Positions 1 to 8,582 of a stretch of DNA of 21,855 nt are shown piece after piece. Under the pieces are notes generated by a model. The model was given only the letters and a program-made list of their open reading frames with translations, searched no databases and was not told the origin of the DNA. The position numbers and the translations under genes are program-made. Position 1 is the first letter of the stretch. The number at the start of each line of letters is the position of its first letter. This DNA is from CAXBPY01 sp003455275 (GTDB lineage Bacteria > Bacteroidota > Bacteroidia > Chitinophagales > UBA10324), in contig CAXBPY010000053.1 in assembly GCA_963977675.1 (NCBI GenBank), positions 1 through 21,855 of the forward strand, written 5' to 3'.

Positions 1-2648
1 GCAGTGTATTGATAGTTGTAAGGGAATTTGTAGGTGACAGTTTTTAAGTAAGGGACTTTGGTAAATGCTGCTGACTCTCTGAGATTATTTTTTATTGCTT
101 CATCAATTGAATTTTTATTCCAAGGATTTTGAACTGCAAATCCAAATAAGTTAATTGATTTATTAATCGTCATTGGAAATCCATTTTGCATTTGATAAGA
201 TTCATCGAATGGTTTTCCATCTTCTTTAAAGTAATACATCTGTGAAGTTTGCCCAATTGCATTTCCAAGAAGAATTTTCATAGTGTCAGTAAACATTCTT
301 GAATCATAAATGAAATATGGAACGGGAGTTACTCTCAGTGGCGGAGAATTTTTCTCCAGAAAATTTTTTGTATCCGATTCAACTGCGGTACTGCTCATTT
401 CCAATTTCAATTCTTCTCCATTCAAAATATCCGCGTGAGAAATAAAACTTGGAAGAAATTCTTCCTTGGTGTTTTTCAGTTCAGCTTTCTTCACATAAAT
501 ATTTTGTTCAGAAAGATTTTCTGGAGTGATGGAAAATGTTTTTCCATTCTCTAAATGAATTTTCACTTCTGAAAAAATGGGTGAACCGAGCGCATAATAA
601 TTTGAAGCAGGGCACACCGGATAAAATCCCATCGCGCTGAACACATACCATGCGCTCATTTGCCCGCAGTCATCATTGCCAATTAAGCCATCGCGAGTCG
701 GGTGATAAAAATTATTCAGGATGTAGCGCACCTTGTCAATGCTCTTCGCCGGCTTGCCGATGTAATTGTAAAGCCAAGCAAAATGATGACTCGGTTCATT
801 GCCGTGCGCATACTGCCCAATCATTCCGCTGATGTCGGGTTGCTCTCTTCCACTCATATCTCCTTTCGCAGTGAAGAGTGAATCGAGTTTCGCATCGAAG
901 TTTTCTTTTCCGCCCATTAACTGAATGAGTCCCGGAATATCCTGCGCAACTGCAAATAGGTATTGCCACGCATTTGCTTCGGTGTAATTGTTATTCACTT
1001 CATACGGATTGAAAGGCGAAATCCATTTTCCATTCTTGCGAGCAGTAAAAAATTTTGCTTCAGGATTCCAGAGATTCTGATAGTAAGAACTGCGCTCAAA
1101 AAATTTCCGAACAATGGTATCATTCCAATTCATCGCTTGCGCCATTCGCGCAATGCAGTAATCATCGTAGGCATACTCGAGTGTTTTGCTCACGCTTTCA
1201 TTTTCTTTATCAGAAGGAATGTATCCTTTCTCCTGATAATAGCCACAGCCGCGCCTTGTATCAAGCGCACTCTTCATCATAGCCAGCAGTGCAAGCGAAG
1301 TATCATAATCGCGAATGCCCTTCATGTATGCATCAGCAATCACGGGAATGGAATGATAGCCAATCATGCAATCAGTTTCATTCGAACACAATTCCCACAC
1401 CGGCAATCGACCGCTCTCATTAAATTTATTCAGCAGCGAGCGAATGAAATCGGCATCGCGTTTCGGGTCAATGATTGTCATGAGCGGATGCAGCGCGCGA
1501 TAAGTATCCCACAACGAAAAAATGTGATACTGATGATGACCTTCTTCAACTGTGTGAATGCTGTCATCCATGCCGCGGTATTTTCCATCAACATCATCTT
1601 CCAAACTCGGATGAATCATGCAGTGATAAAGTGCGGTGTAAAAATTAGTGCGCTGTTCTTCGCTTCCGCCTTTCACTTCAATCTTTGAAAGTGCGCGTTG
1701 CCATTTTGTTTTTGCAGAATCTTTCACTGCTTCAAAATTCCAATCAGGAATTTCTGCGTCGAGATTTTTTAATGCGTTTTCAGAGGAGACATAGGAGATT
1801 CCGACTTTGACATATAAATCAGTTCCACTCTTTTCGTCAAAATGAATTACTCCTTTTTCATACCCTAAAAATGCAACACATCCATAACCAACTACAATGG
1901 GAGACGAAATATCAGAAGGGATAGAACTCTCACGAATCTTTCCACCCCATTTTTTAATTGCTTTCGAAAATTTTGCTGCAAAAAATATTTTTTGTTTAGA
2001 TGCCCACCCTTTTGAAAATCTAAAGCCGGTGATGATAGAATCATTTTTAATCTCTCCTAATTTTTCATCATGATTAACATCGCAAAAACCTTCAATTGTA
2101 TTATCATTTATTCCGTGCAGTAAATCAACCATTACAAGTTGTGGTTTGTCTTTTTGAAAAACATAATGTTGAAATCCGCATCGCTCAGTTGCAGTAAGTT
2201 CAACTTTAATTCCATCATTCAATTGAACAGAATAAAACCCTACAGATGCATTTTCATTTTTATGAATGAATCCAACTTCGTAAGCTGAATCGATATTGAG
2301 TGAATCCAAATCATTTCTCTGTGAAGGCATAAACATTATATCTCCCAAATCACCGCAACCTGTTCCACTCAAATGTGTGTGACTGAATCCTTGTATAGTT
2401 GAATCGCTTGAATGATAACCGCTGCAATGTTCCCATCCTGATGTTTTTGTATCAGGTGAAAGTTGCACCATTCCAAACGGAACACAAGCACCGGGAAATG
2501 TGTGCCCTGTTCCTGCTGTGCCGATGAACGGGTCAACGGATTCTACGGGAGATTTTTCATTTGAGCAAGAAGTGAAAAGTGAAAGGTGAAAAGCGAAAAG
2601 TGTTGCGAACAAAATGCACTTCAGAAAAGGAGATTGATTTGATTTCAT
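1..2648 (-). CDS. GH92 alpha-mannosidase lipoprotein (3' end outside the window)
   Basis: The reverse strand reads open from an ATG at 2648 to the window edge, about 882 codons with no stop, so the C-terminus is missing. GH92 enzymes are calcium-dependent exo-alpha-mannosidases that trim mannose from glycans. GH92 hallmarks seen here are HTHLSGTG (about residues 90-97), HHQYHIFSLWDTYR (about 369-382), NEPSHH (about 617-622) and NDDCGQMSAWYVFSAMGFYP (about 658-677). The N-terminus is a lipoprotein signal, a hydrophobic stretch ending FTSC with Cys28, so the mature protein should be lipid-anchored in the envelope. After the core (about residue 755) comes a segment resembling the chitobiase/hexosaminidase C-terminal domain (about 765-840). 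The last visible residues (YNYQYT) resemble the start of a further carbohydrate-binding-like region. No SusC/SusD pair or other glycosidase is seen beside it. The family call is very secure; linkage preference (often alpha-1,2) is inferred. Confidence 0.95.
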   Translation of the reverse strand, partial: MKSNQSPFLKCILFATLFAFHLSLFTSCSNEKSPVESVDPFIGTAGTGHTFPGACVPFGMVQLSPDTKTSGWEHCSGYHSSDSTIQGFSHTHLSGTGCGDLGDIMFMPSQRNDLDSLNIDSAYEVGFIHKNENASVGFYSVQLNDGIKVELTATERCGFQHYVFQKDKPQLVMVDLLHGINDNTIEGFCDVNHDEKLGEIKNDSIITGFRFSKGWASKQKIFFAAKFSKAIKKWGGKIRESSIPSDISSPIVVGYGCVAFLGYEKGVIHFDEKSGTDLYVKVGISYVSSENALKNLDAEIPDWNFEAVKDSAKTKWQRALSKIEVKGGSEEQRTNFYTALYHCMIHPSLEDDVDGKYRGMDDSIHTVEEGHHQYHIFSLWDTYRALHPLMTIIDPKRDADFIRSLLNKFNESGRLPVWELCSNETDCMIGYHSIPVIADAYMKGIRDYDTSLALLAMMKSALDTRRGCGYYQEKGYIPSDKENESVSKTLEYAYDDYCIARMAQAMNWNDTIVRKFFERSSYYQNLWNPEAKFFTARKNGKWISPFNPYEVNNNYTEANAWQYLFAVAQDIPGLIQLMGGKENFDAKLDSLFTAKGDMSGREQPDISGMIGQYAHGNEPSHHFAWLYNYIGKPAKSIDKVRYILNNFYHPTRDGLIGNDDCGQMSAWYVFSAMGFYPVCPASNYYALGSPIFSEVKIHLENGKTFSITPENLSEQNIYVKKAELKNTKEEFLPSFISHADILNGEELKLEMSSTAVESDTKNFLEKNSPPLRVTPVPYFIYDSRMFTDTMKILLGNAIGQTSQMYYFKEDGKPFDESYQMQNGFPMTINKSINLFGFAVQNPWNKNSIDEAIKNNLRESAAFTKVPYLKTVTYKFPYNYQYT

Positions 2649-2754
2649 GTTTCGAATGTGAAAAAAGATTTTCAAAGTTTCTCTATACACGAAAAAAAAT
2701 TCTGTTGGAAATAATTCTTCACCCGAACAAATTGAAAAATGATTTTAGCATTTG

Positions 2755-3633
2755 ATGAAACAATTGCTCTACGCCACACCTCTTAAAATCGCGCGAGATT
2801 TTTTTCTCATCCTCCTCGGAATCTCTTCCGCTGCATTTGGACTGAAAGGTTTTGTGTTGCCGAATCATTTCACTGACGGCGGCATAACAGGTATTTCAAT
2901 TCTCTCTTCACTTGTAACACCAATTTCAATTTCGGTTTGGATCGTGGTGCTCAATGTTCCATTTATTTTACTTGGCTACCGACAAATCAGTTGGGTGTTT
3001 GCACTGAAAACCTTAATCGGAATTGTAGGCCTTGCTGTAGCGCTTGTCTTCATTCATCTTCCTGTGCTTACAAATGATAAACTTTTGATTGCCGTGTTCG
3101 GCGGATTTTTTCTCGGTACCGGAATCGGTCTTGCTATTCGCGGCGGCGGTGTGCTCGATGGAACCGAAGTGCTCGCGCTATCAATCAGCCGGAGATTTTC
3201 TGTCAGCATTGGGGATGTAATTCTTGTGATCAATGTTCTAATTTTTTCATTTGCAGCAGCAGAGCTTGGATTTGAATCAGCTCTTTATTCCATTCTAACT
3301 TATCTCGCTGCCAGCAAAACAGTTGACTTCATAGTTCAGGGAATTGAAGAATACACAAGCGTGATGGTCATCTCTAAAAAGAATGAAGAAATCCGTCGTG
3401 GAATTATTGAAGTAATGGGGCGCGGTGTTACACTGTTGAAAGGTGAGGGCGGATTCGGCTCGCACGGAGAAAGAAAAGCGGAACAGAAAATTGTTTTCTG
3501 TGTGCTTACTCGATTAGAGATTCCGAAACTAAAAGCAATCATTCACAAACTCGATCCGGATGCGTTCATCATCACGCAAAGTATAAATGATGTGCGTGGC
3601 GGCATGGTAAAGAAGCGGCCACTGCATCATTAA
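2755..3633 (+). CDS. YitT family membrane protein with C-terminal DUF2179 domain
   Basis: This is a 292-residue integral membrane protein. About five hydrophobic segments fill residues 12-190, with the family's glycine-rich signatures FTDGGITGI (about 40-48) and GGGVLDGTEVLA (about 130-141). A soluble C-terminal domain of the DUF2179 type follows (about 215-280), with GRGVTLLKGEGGFG and DPDAFI motifs. YitT proteins are widespread bacterial inner-membrane proteins of unknown biochemical role, so no substrate is proposed. I start it at the ATG at 2755; a TTG in frame just before it would add one residue and is less likely. It is divergent from the GH92 gene across a 106-base gap and is followed at once by an AT-rich hairpin. 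The family call is firm, the function unknown. Confidence 0.93.
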   Translation: MKQLLYATPLKIARDFFLILLGISSAAFGLKGFVLPNHFTDGGITGISILSSLVTPISISVWIVVLNVPFILLGYRQISWVFALKTLIGIVGLAVALVFIHLPVLTNDKLLIAVFGGFFLGTGIGLAIRGGGVLDGTEVLALSISRRFSVSIGDVILVINVLIFSFAAAELGFESALYSILTYLAASKTVDFIVQGIEEYTSVMVISKKNEEIRRGIIEVMGRGVTLLKGEGGFGSHGERKAEQKIVFCVLTRLEIPKLKAIIHKLDPDAFIITQSINDVRGGMVKKRPLHH

Positions 3634-3634
3634 A

Positions 3635-3666
3635 AAAAATTACACTCAATTCAAACTGTAATTTTT
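3635..3666 (+). terminator. AT-rich hairpin after the YitT gene, candidate terminator
   Basis: Two perfect 10-base arms (3635-3644 and 3657-3666) enclose a 12-base loop. The 5' arm begins in an A-run and the 3' arm ends in a T-run, starting two bases after the YitT stop codon. The stem is nearly all A/T, so intrinsic termination is plausible but weak. Confidence 0.4.
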
Positions 3667-3782
3667 ATTCTCAACTTCTGAACTAATCTGCAGATTGTAT
3701 ATGCTCATTTGCGGTTTCTGAATTTTCAAATAAGAAGAACAGATGAAATAATTTACTGCTTTAACCTTTCATCTTTCACCCC

Positions 3783-3789
3783 TATTTTG
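3783..3789 (+). promoter_or_regulatory. Possible Bacteroidota -7 box for cphA
   Basis: TATTTTG lies 21 bases before the cphA ATG. It resembles the Bacteroidota -7 element TAnnTTTG but has one base fewer in the spacer. I see no clear TTG at the -33 position, so this is a weak call resting on location and similarity to the box before the lysyl oxidase gene. Confidence 0.3.
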
Positions 3790-3810
3790 CATTAAACAAT
3801 TTTTCGCTGC

Positions 3811-6435
3811 ATGAAAATTCTTGACATAAAAGTGATGAACGGCCCGAACTACTGGAGTGTTCGCCGCCACAAGCTGATTGTAATGAAGCTCGATTTGGAA
3901 GAAATGGAAAATCAGCCGACGAATAAAATTCCGGGATTCCTCGACCGGCTGAAAAAACAAATGCCTTCATTGCAGGAACATAGGTGTAGCGAAGATTTTG
4001 CCGGAGGATTTTTTCATCGCGTGGAAGAAGGAACCTGGATGGGACATGTGATTGAACACATCGCGCTCGAATTGCAAACGCTTGCGGGCATGGATGTAGG
4101 ATTTGGCCGCACGCGCGAAACCGGTGTGAAAGGAGTTTACAATGTAGTTTTCACATATATGGAAGCGAAAGCCGGAATCTATACTGCAAAAGCTGCAGTG
4201 CGAATTGCCGAACACCTTATTGCAGGAAAGGAATATGACATGAGCGAAGACATTCAATCGCTTCGTGAGATTCGTGAAGATGAGCGTCTCGGTCCTTCTA
4301 CCGGTTCAATTGTGGAAGAAGCAATCGCGCGCGGAATTCCTTACATCCGTTTGAATCGTCACTCACTTGTGCAGTTGGGTTATGGTGTGAATCAAAAAAG
4401 AATTCAGGCCACAGTTGCGAGCACTACCGGAAGCATTGCAGTTGAAATTGCATGCGATAAAGAGGAAACAAAAAATCTTTTAGAAGCTGCAGAGATTCCT
4501 GTGCCGCGCGGAATTATTTGTTATGATGAAGATGATTTACAAAGTGCAGCGAAGAAGTATGGTTATCCTTTGGTGACAAAACCAGTAAATGGAAATCATG
4601 GAAAAGGTGCGAGCACTGATTTGAAAAACTGGGATGAATTGCTCGTTGGTTTTCATGCAGCAAAAAAATATGGCCGCGGAATTATTGTGGAGCGATTTAT
4701 TAAAGGACTCGATCATCGTGTGCTCGTGGTGAATTACAAATTTGTTGCCGCTGCGATACGCAAACCCGCTGCTGTGGTGGGTGATGGAAAATCTTCCATT
4801 CAACAATTGATTGATAAAGTGAATGCTGACCCGCGCCGTGGTTATGGTCACGAAAAAGTTTTGACTTCAATTAAAGTGGATGATCACACCCGAAAAATTC
4901 TTGATGATAAAAATTTGACGCTTGATTCTGTTTTGGAAAAAGGAAATGAGTTGTGGTTGAAGCCCACTGCAAATCTTTCAACCGGAGGAACTGCAACTGA
5001 TGTAACTGATTTAGTTCATCCGGATAATGTGTTCATGTGTGAGCGCATTGCACGCATAATCGGGCTCGACATCTGCGGCATAGATATTATGGCACCTGAC
5101 CTCAGTGTTCCGATTTCACAAAACGGCGGAGCAATTCTCGAAGTGAATGCAGCGCCGGGTTTCCGAATGCACATTTCTCCTGCTGAAGGCTTGCCGCGCA
5201 ATGTGGCGGAACCGGTGATTGATATGCTTTATCCACCCGGAACTTCTGCGCGCGTGCCCATCATTGCTGTTACGGGAACAAACGGAAAGACAACCACCAC
5301 ACGACTTACAGCGCACATTGTAAAATCAATGGGTTACAAAGTGGGTTTCACCACTACAGATGGAATTTATATTCAGAACCAAATGCTCATGCGCGGCGAC
5401 TGCACCGGACCTGTAAGCGCGGAGTTTGTTTTGAAAGATCCTACAGTTGATTTTGCAGTGCTCGAATGTGCGCGCGGAGGAATTCTTCGCGCAGGTCTTG
5501 GATTTCATAATTGTGATATTGCTATCGTAACAAATGTGGCGGCTGATCATCTCGGCTTGCAAGGCATTGATACACTTGAACAATTAGCGAGAGTAAAAGG
5601 AGTTGTTCCTGAAACTGTGTTGCCAAGCGGTTATGCAATTCTGAATGCTGATGATGATTTGGTTTACAAGATGCGCGAAAGTTTGAATTGCAAAATCGCA
5701 TTATTCAGTATGGACGAAAAAAATCCGCGCATTGTACAACACTGTAATGATGGTGGTTTGGCAGCGATTGCAGAAAACGGTTACATCACCATTTGCAAGG
5801 GCACATGGAAAATTCGCGTAGATAAAATCAGCAACATACCGCTCACTTTCGGAGGAAAGGCGCAATTCAATATTCAGAATGTAATGCCTGCAGTGCTTGC
5901 CGGTTTCATTCGCGGATTTAAGATTGAAGATATTAAGCAAGCGCTCGAAACATTTATTCCTTCACCGGGACAAACTCCCGGTCGCATGAACATGTTCCAG
6001 TTCCGCAACTTCACAGTGATGGTTGATTATGCGCACAATGCGGCGGGCTTCGATGCGATAGGAAAATTTTTAGAAAAGGTGGAAGCAAAACCTAAAGTGG
6101 GAATCATTGCAGGAGTTGGCGACAGACGAGATGAAGACATCATTGCACTAGGAGAAACTTCAGCGCGAATGTTTGATGAAATAATTATTCGTCAGGATAG
6201 AAACCTTCGCGGGCGCACGGAAGAAAATATTATTGAACTCATGCAGCAGGGAATAAAAAATGTTAATGCTACAAAAACAGGTAATGTGATTCCGAAGGAA
6301 AGTGAAGCAATTGAGTTTGCTATTCGCCATGCGAAGAAGGGAGCATTCATCACCATTTGCAGCGATGTAGTGCCTGATGCACTCGAACAGATTATGAAAC
6401 TGAAAGAAGAAGATGATTTGGTTGAGGCGAAATAA
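3811..6435 (+). CDS. cphA: Cyanophycin synthetase (CphA1 type)
   Basis: An 874-residue protein matching CphA1 in length and order of parts. The N-terminal domain (about 1-160) starts MKILDIKVMNGPNYWS, typical of the family. An ATP-grasp domain follows (about 215-480), with the nucleotide-binding stretch KPVNGNHGKGAS at 257-268. A Mur-ligase-like domain (about 485-874) carries the P-loop GTNGKTTTT (489-497) and DYAHN (739-743). CphA1 builds the nitrogen-storage polymer cyanophycin in the cytoplasm: one ATP-using site adds aspartate to the backbone and the other attaches arginine to its side chains. Both ATP-binding sites look intact, which argues against the shorter CphA2. No cyanophycinase or isoaspartyl dipeptidase gene is in the window. 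It follows YitT after 177 bases with a hairpin between, so it is probably transcribed separately. It converges on the WbqC-like gene with 17 bases between. Confidence 0.95.
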   Translation: MKILDIKVMNGPNYWSVRRHKLIVMKLDLEEMENQPTNKIPGFLDRLKKQMPSLQEHRCSEDFAGGFFHRVEEGTWMGHVIEHIALELQTLAGMDVGFGRTRETGVKGVYNVVFTYMEAKAGIYTAKAAVRIAEHLIAGKEYDMSEDIQSLREIREDERLGPSTGSIVEEAIARGIPYIRLNRHSLVQLGYGVNQKRIQATVASTTGSIAVEIACDKEETKNLLEAAEIPVPRGIICYDEDDLQSAAKKYGYPLVTKPVNGNHGKGASTDLKNWDELLVGFHAAKKYGRGIIVERFIKGLDHRVLVVNYKFVAAAIRKPAAVVGDGKSSIQQLIDKVNADPRRGYGHEKVLTSIKVDDHTRKILDDKNLTLDSVLEKGNELWLKPTANLSTGGTATDVTDLVHPDNVFMCERIARIIGLDICGIDIMAPDLSVPISQNGGAILEVNAAPGFRMHISPAEGLPRNVAEPVIDMLYPPGTSARVPIIAVTGTNGKTTTTRLTAHIVKSMGYKVGFTTTDGIYIQNQMLMRGDCTGPVSAEFVLKDPTVDFAVLECARGGILRAGLGFHNCDIAIVTNVAADHLGLQGIDTLEQLARVKGVVPETVLPSGYAILNADDDLVYKMRESLNCKIALFSMDEKNPRIVQHCNDGGLAAIAENGYITICKGTWKIRVDKISNIPLTFGGKAQFNIQNVMPAVLAGFIRGFKIEDIKQALETFIPSPGQTPGRMNMFQFRNFTVMVDYAHNAAGFDAIGKFLEKVEAKPKVGIIAGVGDRRDEDIIALGETSARMFDEIIIRQDRNLRGRTEENIIELMQQGIKNVNATKTGNVIPKESEAIEFAIRHAKKGAFITICSDVVPDALEQIMKLKEEDDLVEAK

Positions 6436-6452
6436 TTAAGCGTTGTTAAGGG

Positions 6453-7022
6453 TCATAAATAATTTAGCGCATCAGGTCCGGTATTAAACAACAAATCAAT
6501 TACTGATAAATCTTTTTGAAATGCATTTCGATCACTGAAGACTTGCGGATAGATGGGTGTTTCAGTATTGTCAATTAAACTGACACCTGCAATTTCATGA
6601 GTAATAGAAAATTTTGTTTTCAGTTTCATTTCCTTGCCCATAACCTGAATTGATTTCAAACACAAGTCGCTAAATTCTTTTGTGTTTGAAAAAATTACTT
6701 CGTGTATTGCATCAGCATAATATAAATAATAAGGTGCCTTGCCATATGAAGATTGGATAGTTTGCCAGTGTTTGCGTTTCCACAAATCGTTTGCAATAAC
6801 CAACTTATTCATTTTTGACTTTTGATTTCTTCCACCGGAAAGCGGAACTGTAAGTTCAATTCTCCCGCCTGCAGCAGCAATTGAATAGCGGTTCGGGTGA
6901 TTTTCCTTCCTGTATTTTTCTTCTTCAGACAGCAAAACATTTTCAAACCTTACCGCTTTTTGAAACCAGGAAATCTTTGGAAACAAACATGCATTCAGCA
7001 CAACCTGTTTTTCAATTATCAT
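6453..7022 (-). CDS. WbqC-like family protein
   Basis: A 189-residue soluble protein of the WbqC-like family (PF08889). It shows the usual ending pattern, with YPQVFSDRNAFQKDLSVIDL at about 158-177 followed by LLFNTGPDALNYL at the C-terminus. The N-terminal pattern of hydrophobic residues, proline and aromatics (LNACLFPKISWF) is also typical. Members from O-antigen clusters have been linked to surface polysaccharide biosynthesis, but the reaction is not established, and the Bacteroidota homologues are conserved orphans. No signal peptide or membrane segment is seen. The start at 7022 is the first ATG and leaves a 63-base divergent spacer to the GWxTD gene. Family confident, function not. Confidence 0.85.
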   Translation of the reverse strand: MIIEKQVVLNACLFPKISWFQKAVRFENVLLSEEEKYRKENHPNRYSIAAAGGRIELTVPLSGGRNQKSKMNKLVIANDLWKRKHWQTIQSSYGKAPYYLYYADAIHEVIFSNTKEFSDLCLKSIQVMGKEMKLKTKFSITHEIAGVSLIDNTETPIYPQVFSDRNAFQKDLSVIDLLFNTGPDALNYL

Positions 7023-7063
7023 AAAATTGTAAAAAATTGTTTAGCGTCTTGCACTCAAAAAAG

Positions 7064-7070
7064 TAATTTG
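7064..7070 (+). promoter_or_regulatory. Possible -7 box for the GWxTD gene
   Basis: TAATTTG lies 15 bases before the ATG of the GWxTD gene, in the short divergent spacer shared with the WbqC-like gene. It is a one-base-short version of TAnnTTTG. TTG triplets at 7037 and 7049 could serve as -33 elements, but neither spacing is ideal. Confidence 0.25.
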
Positions 7071-7085
7071 TAATTTTAATGCACA

Positions 7086-8543
7086 ATGAAAAATTGGTTA
7101 CTTCCTTCTCTCCTTTTATTACTTGCTCTACAAACTAAAGCCGGGATTATTCATGCAAACATGCGGAATTGTATTTTTCTTTCTGAGAAAGATTCTTCCT
7201 ATGTAGAAACTCAATTTACTGTCACTGCAAAGGATTTGAGTTTTATTCAACGCGATGATAAAAAATATGAAGCCACAGTTGAAGTTACCCTTCTCTACAT
7301 GAAGGATTCAATCGTGTTTAATCATTTCAAGTATCTTTTATTCAGCGAGGCAATTGACGATACCGCATCAATCAATTTTAACCTCACTGATCTTAAAAGA
7401 ATCAATTTACCAAAAGGAGATTATACAATCGAACTATATCTCAAAGATGAAAATGAAACTACATCAACTAATTACCTATGGGAAGGAGTTACTGTTGATT
7501 ATAATATTGATTCACTCATGATTTCAGATATAGAATTAGTAGAATCCTATAAGCTATCAGATGAATCAAATGTTTTTACTAAAAGAGGTTATGAAATACT
7601 TCCCCTGGCGGTTGAATATTTTCCCACTGCTATGTCTTCTCTTAATTTTTATTCTGAAATCTATCATGCTGATAAATTAATCTCAGATGAAAATTATGTC
7701 ATCACTGTTTTTATTCATGAAACCACCAGCCAATCACCCTACAGGGACCTGGTAGTTTATTCAAAACAAAAACCGTCACACACTTCAGTAATTTTTTCAT
7801 CATTTGATTTATCAAAACTTCCTACCGGCTCTTATTTTATTACTTTAGAAGTACGGACACGGAAAAATGAATTGCTCGGATCAAGAAGCCTTTTTTTCTA
7901 CCGAAGCAATACTTTGCTCACATTTAATCCTTCGCAACTTGACAGTATTAATGTTGAAAATATTTTCAGTTCAACACTTGCCAGTGACTCGCTGAATTTT
8001 TGGATGCAGAGCCTTTACCCAATTGCTTCTAACGAAGAAAAAAATTACATCGAGTACTTTGAGAAAACAAAATCAGAAACCGGAATGCGAGCTTTCATTT
8101 ATAAATTTTGGAAAGATAGAAACCCAACTGATCCGCTTAATGAATGGATGGCTTATAAGAACAGTGTCATGTATGCAGAGGAAAATTTCAAAACTCCAAA
8201 CCGTCATGGTTTTGAAACCGACATGGGCCGGGTTTACCTTCAGTATGGCCCGCCATCTGATGCGCTTAGTGAAAAGCATGAACCAGGTGCCTATCCATAT
8301 CAGATTTGGCATTACTACTTTATCAAACCAAATCAAACCAATGTTCGGTTTGTTTTTTACAACCCCGACCTGGTTATTGGAGACTACAAACTGATTCACT
8401 CTGATGCTTTGGGAGAAATCAGAAATCCCCGCTGGCAATATCTAATCTATGATGCCGTTAACAAGCATGGTAGCCGTGACAGCGATGTGACTAAATTCCC
8501 TGAACACTTTGGTTCACGCGTGGATGATTACTTCAAGGAGTAA
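7086..8543 (+). CDS. GWxTD domain-containing secreted protein
   Basis: A 485-residue protein with an N-terminal signal peptide (charged start, leucine-rich core, likely cleavage after TKA at about residue 19). The body is largely beta-strand-like. The C-terminal third is a GWxTD domain, recognised from FWKDRNPTDPLNEW at 341-354, the GRVYLQYGPPSDA segment (about 381-393) and the final YxIWHYYF and FVFY pattern. The motif that names the family reads GFETD here (375-379), so phenylalanine replaces tryptophan. GWxTD proteins are found in Bacteroidota and some related phyla and have no established biochemical role. No T9SS sorting domain is present, so it probably stays periplasmic or in the envelope. 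The GT2 gene follows after 39 bases and may be co-transcribed. Confidence 0.85.
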   Translation: MKNWLLPSLLLLLALQTKAGIIHANMRNCIFLSEKDSSYVETQFTVTAKDLSFIQRDDKKYEATVEVTLLYMKDSIVFNHFKYLLFSEAIDDTASINFNLTDLKRINLPKGDYTIELYLKDENETTSTNYLWEGVTVDYNIDSLMISDIELVESYKLSDESNVFTKRGYEILPLAVEYFPTAMSSLNFYSEIYHADKLISDENYVITVFIHETTSQSPYRDLVVYSKQKPSHTSVIFSSFDLSKLPTGSYFITLEVRTRKNELLGSRSLFFYRSNTLLTFNPSQLDSINVENIFSSTLASDSLNFWMQSLYPIASNEEKNYIEYFEKTKSETGMRAFIYKFWKDRNPTDPLNEWMAYKNSVMYAEENFKTPNRHGFETDMGRVYLQYGPPSDALSEKHEPGAYPYQIWHYYFIKPNQTNVRFVFYNPDLVIGDYKLIHSDALGEIRNPRWQYLIYDAVNKHGSRDSDVTKFPEHFGSRVDDYFKE

Positions 8544-8582
8544 AATCACTGAAGTTATTTTCACACACAGTTTTAATTTTCA

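Noticed and set aside
963..1688. A 241-codon forward open frame
   Set aside because: It is antisense to the GH92 gene, whose reverse-strand frame carries clear family motifs; the forward translation has no recognisable domain.
2569..2602. Short purine-rich tandem repeat (gaaaagtg-like units)
   Set aside because: It encodes the hydrophobic signal peptide of the GH92 lipoprotein (phenylalanine, serine and leucine codons) and needs no separate explanation.
8023..8438. Overlapping forward and reverse open frames inside the GWxTD gene
   Set aside because: The GWxTD frame explains the region with a signal peptide and conserved motifs; the others have none.
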